64,000 nt of DNA, taken from a virus. Made by a program: the position numbers and the translations under genes. The notes under the pieces are model-generated. The model had not been told where the DNA came from. It searched no databases and was given only the letters and a program-made list of their open reading frames with translations. Position 1 is the stretch's first letter. Each line of letters starts with the position of its first letter. Below, piece by piece: positions 30,179 to 37,584 of the stretch. The DNA lies in IMG/VR virus record IMGVR_UViG_3300026518_000009, positions 16,247 to 80,246 of that record. The stretch is one strand, 5' to 3'.

Positions 30179-30719
30179 CTTTTTTCATTTTAAATTTAGC
30201 ATCAGGCTTAATATAATGTTTAATAGTTTTTGGTTTAACAGCAATAGTATCACCTTTATTAATAGTAATAACTTCTTTAGTTATATTATCTTTGCCTTTC
30301 TTACTTGTAGTAGTACCCCCAAGTATTGGATCAGGTTTACTAGTAAATGTTTTACTACTATGAATATCAAATCCATAACTTTTATTAAACATTTTAACAT
30401 TTCTAACAAATACCTTTTTAACTTTATCAGCAAATTTAACAAACTTGCCAGTAACATCTTGATAATATATTTTTCTACCTTTTGTAGCTTTTCTATTATT
30501 ACCATTAAATGCTATACCTTTTTTATTAACTTTCATACTAGTACCAAAATTACCAGCAGTATAATGAGGTTTATTAACTTTATTCAAATATTTTCTATAT
30601 ACTGATTTACTAGTATAATGCCATTCATTATTAAGTTTAACTTTCTTTAGAGCATAAGATTTATTAACTCTCAATACTTCTCCAGTTTGTTTATTCTTAA
30701 TACAAATTAGTTTTTCCAT
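30150..30719 (-). CDS. Basic hypothetical protein, 189 aa
   Basis: Very rich in Lys and Asn with no acidic clusters. The first ~35 residues (ICIKNKQTGEVLRVNKSYALKKV) look like a small domain, and the rest is basic and probably partly disordered, ending KKDGKRRNRNN. Likely binds nucleic acid. No family recognised. Confidence 0.7.
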   Translation of the reverse strand: MEKLICIKNKQTGEVLRVNKSYALKKVKLNNEWHYTSKSVYRKYLNKVNKPHYTAGNFGTSMKVNKKGIAFNGNNRKATKGRKIYYQDVTGKFVKFADKVKKVFVRNVKMFNKSYGFDIHSSKTFTSKPDPILGGTTTSKKGKDNITKEVITINKGDTIAVKPKTIKHYIKPDAKFKMKKDGKRRNRNN

Positions 30720-30722
30720 TAT

Positions 30723-30968
30723 TTATTTTTGTTTACTTTTAAAAAATTTATTAATTACAGGATAACACTCTTTTAATGTTGCTTTAATATCATCAATATT
30801 AAATGTATTAATATCATTATTATATCTAACTCGTATAGTTATATCATTTTCATATATATTATATGACTCAACTACACCATTTATAATAGTAGCAATATCA
30901 TGTTTGCATTTAATTATATATACTTCTTGTTTTATACTAAAAGGAAGTGTAATTACTTTATTTTCCAT
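30723..30968 (-). CDS. Hypothetical SH3-like protein, 81 aa
   Basis: Alternating short beta strands (KQEVYIIKC, IINGVVESYNI, DITIRVRYNND) suggest a small beta barrel with a helical C-terminus. Stop is 3 bases from the next start. Function unknown. Confidence 0.7.
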   Translation of the reverse strand: MENKVITLPFSIKQEVYIIKCKHDIATIINGVVESYNIYENDITIRVRYNNDINTFNIDDIKATLKECYPVINKFFKSKQK

Positions 30969-30969
30969 A

Positions 30970-32169
30970 TCACCAGTCTAAATTATTAATCTCAATAAAC
31001 TTATGTATAATACTAGCTGTTATTGTATGACAACCAGCAATAAGAGTATATTCTTCAACTCCATTAATTTTCATCTTTTTAATAGACTTAACTTTATATA
31101 CTCCAATATTAATAGATTTACCATTTGCAATAAATTCTTTATTATCAACTTCTAGTTTATTAAATATTTGAAATAATCTTTTAGCATGAGAAGTAGGAAC
31201 TCTAGCTCCCATAGAAGTAACAATTTCAGATTTATCCTTATTAAATCTTAAACCAGTAATTAATGTATAATTTGGTCCATATGGTAAATATGGTATGTAT
31301 ATATTATGTAAATTATAAGTCATCCATTCAACTAAATCTTTATTATATGTTAATATTAATTCTTCATATTCCTCTTTTTTACGCTTTTCAACTTCTAATC
31401 TATAATTTTCAAATATTTGTAGTATTCTATTTTTAAGTTCAGTATTATTATATAAATCTAATTTATCTTTTATTTTAGGATAACTTAATTTAATGCCTTT
31501 ACTATATAACATTTGAGGGTTAGTATGAATATATATATACCAAAATCTCTTAGCATTATATATTTCTTTCTCTTTTTTATTATAAAAATGTCCAGTAAGA
31601 ACTTGTTTATACGTTTTATTAATATCTATAATACAATCAGTTCTTGTCCAACCATTATAACAATTATACCAATGTTTACCAATAATTTCATTAACAAATG
31701 TAAAATCAATTTTATTATAAAATCTACGTCTAATTTTTTTATATTTATTAGATAAGTCATTAATATATTGTAAATAATCCCAATTAACCATTACTCTAGA
31801 ATTATGAATAACATCATATAATCTACTAAATGTTGATAGATTATTTATTACTAGTTCTTTTATATAATTTTCTATATTAACTTGTAATTCTTCATTTACA
31901 TTAATAATTCTATATTTATGAATACTATTACTAAAAGCATTCAATATATGAGATGAAGATAATCCATTTCTATATATTCCAGAAGTTATATTATTACTTA
32001 CAAATAGATTATTACTAATTTTAATTGCAATTAAATTATTCCATTTATAGAATTTATTATCCTTAATTTCATAATTACCAAATTTTATATCTCCTTTTTT
32101 ATGAGCAAATATATGTGGTAATTCATAAACACTTTTAACTAATATTCCTTTACTAGTTTTTTTCTTCAT
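30970..32169 (-). CDS. Conserved hypothetical protein, 399 aa
   Basis: Unknown protein. A beta-rich N-terminal part (IFAHKKGDIKFGNYEI), a helical middle with many aromatic and basic residues, a Lys/Glu coiled helix (EVEKRKKEEYEEL), and a C-terminal domain with TSMGARVPTSHAKRLF and YTLIAGCHTI. The C-terminal stretch looks the most conserved and could be the functional core. It follows the uracil-DNA glycosylase in the same transcript. Confidence 0.75.
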   Translation of the reverse strand: MKKKTSKGILVKSVYELPHIFAHKKGDIKFGNYEIKDNKFYKWNNLIAIKISNNLFVSNNITSGIYRNGLSSSHILNAFSNSIHKYRIINVNEELQVNIENYIKELVINNLSTFSRLYDVIHNSRVMVNWDYLQYINDLSNKYKKIRRRFYNKIDFTFVNEIIGKHWYNCYNGWTRTDCIIDINKTYKQVLTGHFYNKKEKEIYNAKRFWYIYIHTNPQMLYSKGIKLSYPKIKDKLDLYNNTELKNRILQIFENYRLEVEKRKKEEYEELILTYNKDLVEWMTYNLHNIYIPYLPYGPNYTLITGLRFNKDKSEIVTSMGARVPTSHAKRLFQIFNKLEVDNKEFIANGKSINIGVYKVKSIKKMKINGVEEYTLIAGCHTITASIIHKFIEINNLDW

Positions 32170-32173
32170 ATTA

Positions 32174-32743
32174 TTAAAAATTAAATGTTATAAAGGGATT
32201 TACGTATCTTTTATACATCAATCCAATATTAATAAAATCATTAGTATAACTTTTTATTAAATTATCATTACTCTTGTTATATAACACATAAGCAGGATGA
32301 TATGTAGCTATAATAATTTTATTATTAATTGGTATTATATATCCACGAAAATCACTTATTTTTAAATTATTTTTATTAAAATATACATTTAAAGCAATAT
32401 TTCCTAATAATACTATAATTTTAGGATTATATAATATTAATTCTTGCTTTAAATATGGTAAACAATTATTAATTTCTCTTATTAGAGGACTTCTATTGTT
32501 AGGTGGCCTACATTTTATAATGTTAGTGGTGTATACATTATTTCTAGTTAATCCTATTAATTTTAATAGATTATTAAATAATATACCAGAATTACCAATA
32601 AATGGTACTCCATATTTATCTTCATAGTAACCAGGTGCTTCTCCAATAAACATTAAACCATTTTTATTTGTATTTCCATTACCACTAACAATAGTCTTAC
32701 GTGATAAGCTAATATCACATTTATTACATGTGTTTATATTCAT
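32174..32743 (-). CDS. Uracil-DNA glycosylase, family 4 (4Fe-4S type), 189 aa
   Basis: Removes uracil from DNA. FIGEAPG (residues 32-38) is motif 1 of family 4, with GVPFIGNSG following; HPAYVL near residue 148 is the second active-site motif. Four Cys (6, 9, 78, 94) have the spacing of the family's iron-sulphur cluster, and the CRPPNNRSP segment is diagnostic. Complements the dUTPase of the same block. Confidence 0.93.
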   Translation of the reverse strand: MNINTCNKCDISLSRKTIVSGNGNTNKNGLMFIGEAPGYYEDKYGVPFIGNSGILFNNLLKLIGLTRNNVYTTNIIKCRPPNNRSPLIREINNCLPYLKQELILYNPKIIVLLGNIALNVYFNKNNLKISDFRGYIIPINNKIIIATYHPAYVLYNKSNDNLIKSYTNDFINIGLMYKRYVNPFITFNF

Positions 32744-32751
32744 AAATTAAA

Positions 32752-33093
32752 TTACTTCATAGTTAAATTGTATTTATCTACTAATATCTTTAAATTAGTT
32801 AATGATAATAAAATATATAAAAAGTATTTATCTCCTATTATAGTATAACCTACTTCGCCTTTATAATCATCATTATATTGTATACTTCTATCTATACAAA
32901 AATTATAATAATCTTTATTACAATTATCTATCATGTCTTTTATAGTATAATCTTGAGTACTTCGTCTACTATGTGAGATATTAAGGTCTAATTTATCAAT
33001 ATGAGTATTATAAGATAACATTACTGCATCTTTAAAAAACTCTTTTAATATATTAGTATTTAGTATATTGATGTTATAAAATCCAGTTTTCAT
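32752..33093 (-). CDS. Hypothetical protein, 113 aa
   Basis: No recognisable motif. Soluble, Asn/Asp-rich, with two Cys around residue 55-65. Separated by short gaps from UDG and the next small gene. Confidence 0.65.
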   Translation of the reverse strand: MKTGFYNINILNTNILKEFFKDAVMLSYNTHIDKLDLNISHSRRSTQDYTIKDMIDNCNKDYYNFCIDRSIQYNDDYKGEVGYTIIGDKYFLYILLSLTNLKILVDKYNLTMK

Positions 33094-33111
33094 CTTATAA
33101 TTTAATTAGTA

Positions 33112-33321
33112 TTAATTTAATATTGGTAAATTATTAAGAAAACCAACATAAAAGAAATATGAATTTAGATAACATTTATCATTATCAATAGTAAATTTTT
33201 CTGTCTGTAAATACTTAATATTTCTAGATGTTCTAAATACTAGTTCTTTTTTATTGGTTATACCATATAAAAATAAACAATTATTTGGACTAGTCCATAC
33301 CATTCTTATTGATTTTCCCAT
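33112..33321 (-). CDS. Small hypothetical protein, 69 aa
   Basis: Starts MGKSIRMVWTSPNNCLFLYG; beta-rich and aromatic. No family recognised. Directly downstream of the SF1 helicase gene. Confidence 0.65.
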   Translation of the reverse strand: MGKSIRMVWTSPNNCLFLYGITNKKELVFRTSRNIKYLQTEKFTIDNDKCYLNSYFFYVGFLNNLPILN

Positions 33322-33332
33322 AATATTCAGTT

Positions 33333-34763
33333 TTAATATAAAATTATTGCTTTACTTTTAGCTCTACTTAATCCTGTATATAATAATCTATTTCTAGTTT
33401 CTATTACATTAGGATTATTATTTGTATTAGTTCTTGGTGAACGTTTATTTCCATTATAATATATTATATCTAAACTATCTATAAATACTGTATCTATACT
33501 ACTACCTTGAGCTTTATGAGTAGTTATAGCATATCCATAATCAAGTTCTTTTTTAACAAACGCAACTTTTTGTTTACGATTATTAAATAACTCAAAATCA
33601 ATCATAGTTAAATATAGATGTTTAAAATTATAATACATTTTCCATAATTCACCTTTTTTAATTAAATCACCATATAATGCATTATGATGTAGTTGATATA
33701 ATTTATTATAATAATTAACAAATGTTTTACTATTATGGTCAACTACATTAACCGTATGAATGAAACCAGTATCTAAATCTTTTAATGTTGCAACAAACAT
33801 ATCAAATTTATAATCAGATGTCTTTTTATATACATCTATAACAATATAATCATTACTATTTATTATTATAGGTGATATAAATTCATCAACAATAGTTTGA
33901 TAACCAGTTAATATATCATTTTTAACCAATATATCTTTACTTTCTGTTAATTTACCTCTAATATATCTATTCCAACTGTTTATTCTATCATTAGTATATG
34001 CACATAACTTATAACTATTAACATCTTTTTTATATTTATCACTTTTAAAAGCATCTACAACTAGTTTAGAAAATATAATTCCATCTACCATTTCATACCC
34101 GACATTATTATTTATATTTGTTTTATGAGACTTAATGTAATTTATAAATTTTGCAGTATTATGTTCAACATCATATCTTAATAATTCAAATAGTTTATGT
34201 AATGGATTATTTAAACTTTGTCTAACAACATCTACTAATTCAGTGCCATATTCATTATTAAAAACAGGCGAAAGCTTAATACTATGATTCATTACAGGTG
34301 GTAATTGAAGTTTATCACCAATATATATAATTTTAGTATTATATTGTATTGATCTAATATCATTTAACTTTTTTAAATCAGGTGAAATCATACTAGCTTC
34401 ATCTACTATAATAATATTAAAATTTATAAATTTATTACTACCTAATGTTTCAAATTTTAATTTATCAATATTAAAATTTTCTAATGCAAAATTAGGTCTA
34501 AGTCCATGTAAACTATGTAATGTATGTCCTTTAACTCCAGTAAATTTTTCAATTACTCTTACTGCTTTATGAGTCGGAGCAGATACACATATCCTTTTAT
34601 TTTTAAATAATTCTTTTATAATATATTTAACTATAAATGATTTACCAGTTCCAGCTTCTCCACTAATTGTATATGAAAGACTTTTATTATTATTATACCA
34701 ATCTTTTATATCTTCTAATAATCTTTTTTGACTATTAGTAAATGTTACTTTTGTATTTTTCAT
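33333..34763 (-). CDS. SF1B DNA helicase, Dda/RecD-like, 476 aa
   Basis: 5'-3' helicase of the Dda/RecD2 type, probably assisting replication initiation and fork movement. Walker A GEAGTGKS (35-42), motif Ia SAPTHKAV, Walker B VDEASMI (Asp121-Glu122), motif III GDKLQLPPV, motif V YAITTHKAQGSS (about 418-429) and motif VI YTGLSRAK near the C-terminus are all present. Length matches phage Dda proteins. Overlaps the next upstream gene's stop by one base. Confidence 0.94.
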   Translation of the reverse strand: MKNTKVTFTNSQKRLLEDIKDWYNNNKSLSYTISGEAGTGKSFIVKYIIKELFKNKRICVSAPTHKAVRVIEKFTGVKGHTLHSLHGLRPNFALENFNIDKLKFETLGSNKFINFNIIIVDEASMISPDLKKLNDIRSIQYNTKIIYIGDKLQLPPVMNHSIKLSPVFNNEYGTELVDVVRQSLNNPLHKLFELLRYDVEHNTAKFINYIKSHKTNINNNVGYEMVDGIIFSKLVVDAFKSDKYKKDVNSYKLCAYTNDRINSWNRYIRGKLTESKDILVKNDILTGYQTIVDEFISPIIINSNDYIVIDVYKKTSDYKFDMFVATLKDLDTGFIHTVNVVDHNSKTFVNYYNKLYQLHHNALYGDLIKKGELWKMYYNFKHLYLTMIDFELFNNRKQKVAFVKKELDYGYAITTHKAQGSSIDTVFIDSLDIIYYNGNKRSPRTNTNNNPNVIETRNRLLYTGLSRAKSKAIILY

Positions 34764-35083
34764 TAGAATGTTAATTTATTAATATCAAATACTCTTAATA
34801 TTGCAACAGCATATACATTATCTATATTATCATTCTTAAAATACATTGTATTAAATATACTCATATTTTTATCAACTAATGATATTTGATTATCATCTGC
34901 TAATATAAATGTATCATATTTATCTCTTACATATTTTAAAAATGTATATAATTGTAAATTAAGAGATAGACTTATAAACGCTTTGGCATCTAATCCACCT
35001 ACATAATTTACTTTGTACCATTTTATGAAATCTGTTAATTCTTTTTGGTATGATTCTACCAAAATTGTTATTAATTCGTTCAT
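34763..35083 (-). CDS. Hypothetical protein, 106 aa
   Basis: No family recognised. The start overlaps the preceding frame by 125 bases, which is unusual for this compact but mostly lightly overlapping genome. A stop codon a few codons upstream rules out a longer N-terminus in this frame. Ends one base into the helicase start. Confidence 0.65.
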   Translation of the reverse strand: MNELITILVESYQKELTDFIKWYKVNYVGGLDAKAFISLSLNLQLYTFLKYVRDKYDTFILADDNQISLVDKNMSIFNTMYFKNDNIDNVYAVAILRVFDINKLTF

Positions 35084-35219
35084 ATTTATAATGTTTTATT
35101 TCACTAAATTTATCTTTAATACTATTAATAATTATATTTAATGTAACTAAATTTATATCGCTTGTAATTACAGTAATAAATATTTTATCTTTAGTATAGA
35201 AATATATTTTAAATCTCAT
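34959..35219 (-). CDS. Hypothetical protein, 86 aa (3' half overlaps next gene)
   Basis: The first ~50 residues (MRFKIYFYTKDKIFITVITSD...) look like normal coding sequence of a beta-alpha protein. The last ~40 residues (RINRFHKMVQSKLCRWIRC) are read out of frame with the 106-aa gene and have atypical composition. Either the two genes overlap, or a frameshift has joined or split one gene. Confidence 0.5.
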   Translation of the reverse strand: MRFKIYFYTKDKIFITVITSDINLVTLNIIINSIKDKFSEIKHYKYERINNNFGRIIPKRINRFHKMVQSKLCRWIRCQSVYKSIS

Positions 35220-35239
35220 AATATTTATATTTTATTAAA

Positions 35240-35476
35240 TTATTCATAAAACTCATTTATTGTAATATAATTACCAAATCTATATTCAAATAAATAATTT
35301 TTATTATACCAATATCCTTGTTTTTTATTATATTTAAAACCATATTCTTTCATAGTTTTAAATGCTTCTGCTTTAGTATTAAATAACATACAAGTTCGGC
35401 TATATCCATTATATATTTTAACTATTGTATATACTTTTTTATAACATCCTGTATGTTCAGTTTTTTTACAATTCAT
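35240..35476 (-). CDS. Hypothetical protein, 78 aa
   Basis: Small basic, Tyr-rich protein (KAEAFKTMKEYGFKYNKKQGYWY in the middle), with three Cys in the first half (Cys3, Cys11, Cys29) that could bind metal. No family recognised. Confidence 0.65.
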   Translation of the reverse strand: MNCKKTEHTGCYKKVYTIVKIYNGYSRTCMLFNTKAEAFKTMKEYGFKYNKKQGYWYNKNYLFEYRFGNYITINEFYE

Positions 35477-35549
35477 AATATTATTTTTTAATTATGCTAT
35501 AAATACCAATATAAAAGAAAATGCCGAATTATTATTTGTATTATCTTTT

Positions 35550-35885
35550 CTACATTATTTTCTTTATAATAAACTTATTGTTTTCTATTATACCTTTTAT
35601 CTTTTGACCATGTTTAACTACACTCCAATATTGTGTTATTATATTACATTTAGTACAATTACCTTTATTATTCCTCTTTGTCCAAGCAATATGTTTATTA
35701 TTTTCAGGTTTAGAATATAAATATTTATATAATTTATTATTATTTATATCTAAATTATCTATATATAACTCAACTTCATTAGATAATATAGCAGTAAATT
35801 TACCATTATAATATTTAATTCTAGCAATTCTAAGATTATCTCTAACCTTAGAATTGCTATTAATTAATCCATCCTTAAAATTCAT
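35550..35885 (-). CDS. Hypothetical protein with CxxC, 111 aa
   Basis: Contains a single CTKC pair near residues 76-79 inside a basic segment (AWTKRNNKGNC), which could be half of a zinc site. Its N-terminus (MNFKDGLINSNSKVRDN) is hydrophilic. No family recognised; 3 bases from the upstream gene. Confidence 0.7.
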   Translation of the reverse strand: MNFKDGLINSNSKVRDNLRIARIKYYNGKFTAILSNEVELYIDNLDINNNKLYKYLYSKPENNKHIAWTKRNNKGNCTKCNIITQYWSVVKHGQKIKGIIENNKFIIKKIM

Positions 35886-35888
35886 ATT

Positions 35889-36383
35889 TTATTTTGTTAT
35901 TATTGTACAAATTACTCTTTTATCAGGTCTAGATATAATTTTAAATCTATGTCGTCTAACATCTTCAATATCTTCTCCATTAATATTAACAGTATATTTT
36001 CTACCATTAATATTAGTTATAACTCCTTGTTGAGATTTAAAATTATATTTTGCAAGATTATGTAATAAAGGTTTAAATACTACAACAATATCTCCTATTT
36101 CAACTTTATTAGGAATTATTTGTCTTGTATATTCAAATTTATCACCATCATGTACTAAATTATATTGTTGATAGTTTAATTCACCTTTAATATTATTATT
36201 AACAACATAATATTTCATCAGTTTACAATCTGTCTTATTAACTATAACATTATTAGTTAAAGTTAATCGTACTTTACCTACTTTCTTTACCGTATAAAAT
36301 AAATTATTATATTTAATTATACAACCTTTTACAAAATGTAATGTAGGATTTAATACTGGAAAAAGTTTTATTATACCTTTCAT
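35889..36383 (-). CDS. Hypothetical protein with KOW/SH3-like segments, 164 aa
   Basis: Two segments look like small beta barrels: an N-terminal FVKGCIIKYNNLFYTVKKVGKVRLTL and a C-terminal VEIGDIVVVFKP...GVITNINGRKYTVNINGEDI. The second has the 'GD.V.V....G.I..I....y.V' layout of KOW/SH3-like nucleic-acid-binding domains. No further function can be read. Confidence 0.7.
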   Translation of the reverse strand: MKGIIKLFPVLNPTLHFVKGCIIKYNNLFYTVKKVGKVRLTLTNNVIVNKTDCKLMKYYVVNNNIKGELNYQQYNLVHDGDKFEYTRQIIPNKVEIGDIVVVFKPLLHNLAKYNFKSQQGVITNINGRKYTVNINGEDIEDVRRHRFKIISRPDKRVICTIITK

Positions 36384-36389
36384 AATATT

Positions 36390-36494
36390 TTAAATTATTT
36401 TAATTAATAAATATATTGCAGCAATAATAAGTATACTTATTAGAAATATAACTATTATATTACCTGCAATGATTAATATTTTATCTGTTTTCAT
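36390..36494 (-). CDS. Membrane micropeptide, 34 aa
   Basis: MKTDKILIIAGNIIVIFLI and on: a single long hydrophobic helix with a short basic start and end. The ATG overlaps the stop of the upstream 39-aa frame as ATGA, a coupling repeated through this operon, which is the main support that it is translated. Confidence 0.6.
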   Translation of the reverse strand: MKTDKILIIAGNIIVIFLISILIIAAIYLLIKII

Positions 36495-36610
36495 AATATA
36501 GATATTAAATTACTAATAATTATATAAAATCCATATATAGCAATAGCAATAGCTCCAATTAATGTTAATGTTGAACCTACTACTACTATAAAATTTACAA
36601 TAGTTTTCAT
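36491..36610 (-). CDS. Membrane micropeptide, 39 aa
   Basis: MKTIVNFIVVVGSTLTLIGA and on: one transmembrane helix or two short ones. Coupled by ATGA to the 34-aa gene downstream. Both begin MKT, so they may be a duplicated pair. It starts about 18 bases after a strong hairpin. Confidence 0.6.
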   Translation of the reverse strand: MKTIVNFIVVVGSTLTLIGAIAIAIYGFYIIISNLISIL

Positions 36611-36627
36611 TTTATTATGTTTTAAAA

Positions 36628-36690
36628 AGAGTGTGCAACCGTGTATTATCCATCTCCTCTGCCCCACTTTCGGTAATTGTTACACACTCT
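36628..36690 (-). terminator. GC-rich hairpin with 39-base loop, followed by T5
   Basis: AGAGTGTGTAAC and GTTGCACACTCT pair over 12 positions as minus-strand RNA (one U-G wobble; on the plus strand the same position would be a C-A mismatch, so the RNA form is the minus one). TTTTT follows. It lies 6 bases after the stop of the 86-aa gene, so it probably terminates that transcript. The unusually long, GC-rich loop (with ACCG...CGGT available to extend the stem) suggests an extra function. Confidence 0.75.
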
Positions 36691-36695
36691 ACTAT

Positions 36696-36956
36696 TTAAT
36701 TATATTTAAAAGTTAAACATGGATATAAATTATCAATGCTTACATTATGTAATTCATCAATAATTTCAATTATTGCTGTATTATCATCATTATTAACTTC
36801 TACAACAACTCCTAAATAACGTTCTTCACCAAGATAATATATTATTTTATCACCTGGTTTTAAATTAGATTTCATTCTCTTTGTTTGTGTTTCTATATAC
36901 CATACATATCTAACACCTAATAATAATAATATTATTATTCCTATTTTAAGTATCAT
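36696..36956 (-). CDS. Membrane-anchored SH3-like protein, 86 aa
   Basis: N-terminal transmembrane helix (ILKIGIIILLLLGVRYVW) followed by a basic linker and a small beta domain LKPGDKIIYYLGEERYLGVVVEV...TAIIEI. The arrangement (helix, then a 'GDkv...G.V..v' barrel) resembles YajC, but sequence similarity is limited to this pattern. It is one of four short genes at the upstream end of the minus-strand block, each flanked by structured non-coding DNA. Confidence 0.7.
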   Translation of the reverse strand: MILKIGIIILLLLGVRYVWYIETQTKRMKSNLKPGDKIIYYLGEERYLGVVVEVNNDDNTAIIEIIDELHNVSIDNLYPCLTFKYN

Positions 36957-37260
36957 TGTTTTTATTATTTATGATTAATAAATATATTTAAACACTATGC
37001 TTACTCATAGTGTTAAGGAACTTAATTAATACTAAATATATTAATCGACCTTACATCTAAATCGTTGACAGTAAGATTACTTGTTCCACTTATAACTTAT
37101 CTAGAATTTATAAGGTATCTTTACAATTAGTTGAACAAGTTTAACTCTAATTGCAGTCCTCACTAATGTAGAGCAACTATCACTTTCTTAAATGCTATTA
37201 TATCTCTAACCTTATATCTCAATTGAGTATATAAGTAACTTGATTATAGCTGTCATATAG
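36957..37260 (-). ncRNA. Structured intergenic region with about five hairpins
   Basis: No convincing gene. As minus-strand RNA it holds, 5' to 3': a nested stem around the palindrome CTCAATTGAG; CAATTAG/CTAATTG enclosing GTTAAAC/GTTCAAC; CTTATAA/TTATAAG; CTTAC/GTAAG; and AACACTATG/CATAGTGTT (9 bp, loop AGTAAG). Such a series in 300 bases suggests a structured leader of the 86-aa gene or a separate small RNA. No known family is recognised. Confidence 0.5.
36964..36982 (-). repeat. 19-bp leader repeat, copy 1
   Basis: Minus-strand TTTATTAATCATAAATAAT, seven bases before the ATG of the 86-aa gene. An identical copy precedes the 107-aa gene. Internal TTTAT/ATAAA arms can form a tiny hairpin. 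Position suggests a translation-initiation or regulator-binding element. Confidence 0.8.
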
Positions 37261-37584
37261 TTAGTTATTAAATAATAAACCTCCTATTGCAGCTCCTAAC
37301 ATTAATGTTAATATTAAAAATGTAAGTAACCAACCAATTGTTAGATTATTTACATTATCAGTACCAGATACTATTATTGCTTTATAATATTTATTATTTT
37401 GTTTAATAATAATATTATTTTTAATATTACCAATATTTGAAACATGTACCATCAATACTGTATCAGCTTTATTAGCATTAAATATTTTCATTGCAGATAA
37501 TGGAATACTATTTACTTGCTTTACTGTTGTACTACATGCAGAAACTAACATTATTGTAAATAGAATAATAATTAATTTTTTCAT
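37261..37584 (-). CDS. Lipoprotein with C-terminal transmembrane helix, 107 aa
   Basis: Signal peptide MKKLIIILFTIMLVSAC with a good lipobox (VSAC; acylated Cys17), a ~60-residue polar periplasmic part with beta strands, and a C-terminal membrane helix (about residues 82-104, TIGWLLTFLILTLMLGAAIGG). This outer-anchor plus inner-helix topology is that of unimolecular spanins, but the protein is short and lies on the early strand, far from the lysis genes. A membrane exclusion factor is an alternative. Confidence 0.75.
   Translation of the reverse strand: MKKLIIILFTIMLVSACSTTVKQVNSIPLSAMKIFNANKADTVLMVHVSNIGNIKNNIIIKQNNKYYKAIIVSGTDNVNNLTIGWLLTFLILTLMLGAAIGGLLFNN

Noticed and set aside
36615-36653. 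Mini-frame MDNTRLHTLFKT with AGAGGAG directly before its ATG
   Set aside because: There is no spacer between the purine motif and the ATG, and the frame covers the arm of a strong hairpin. A stem-loop function explains the sequence better.
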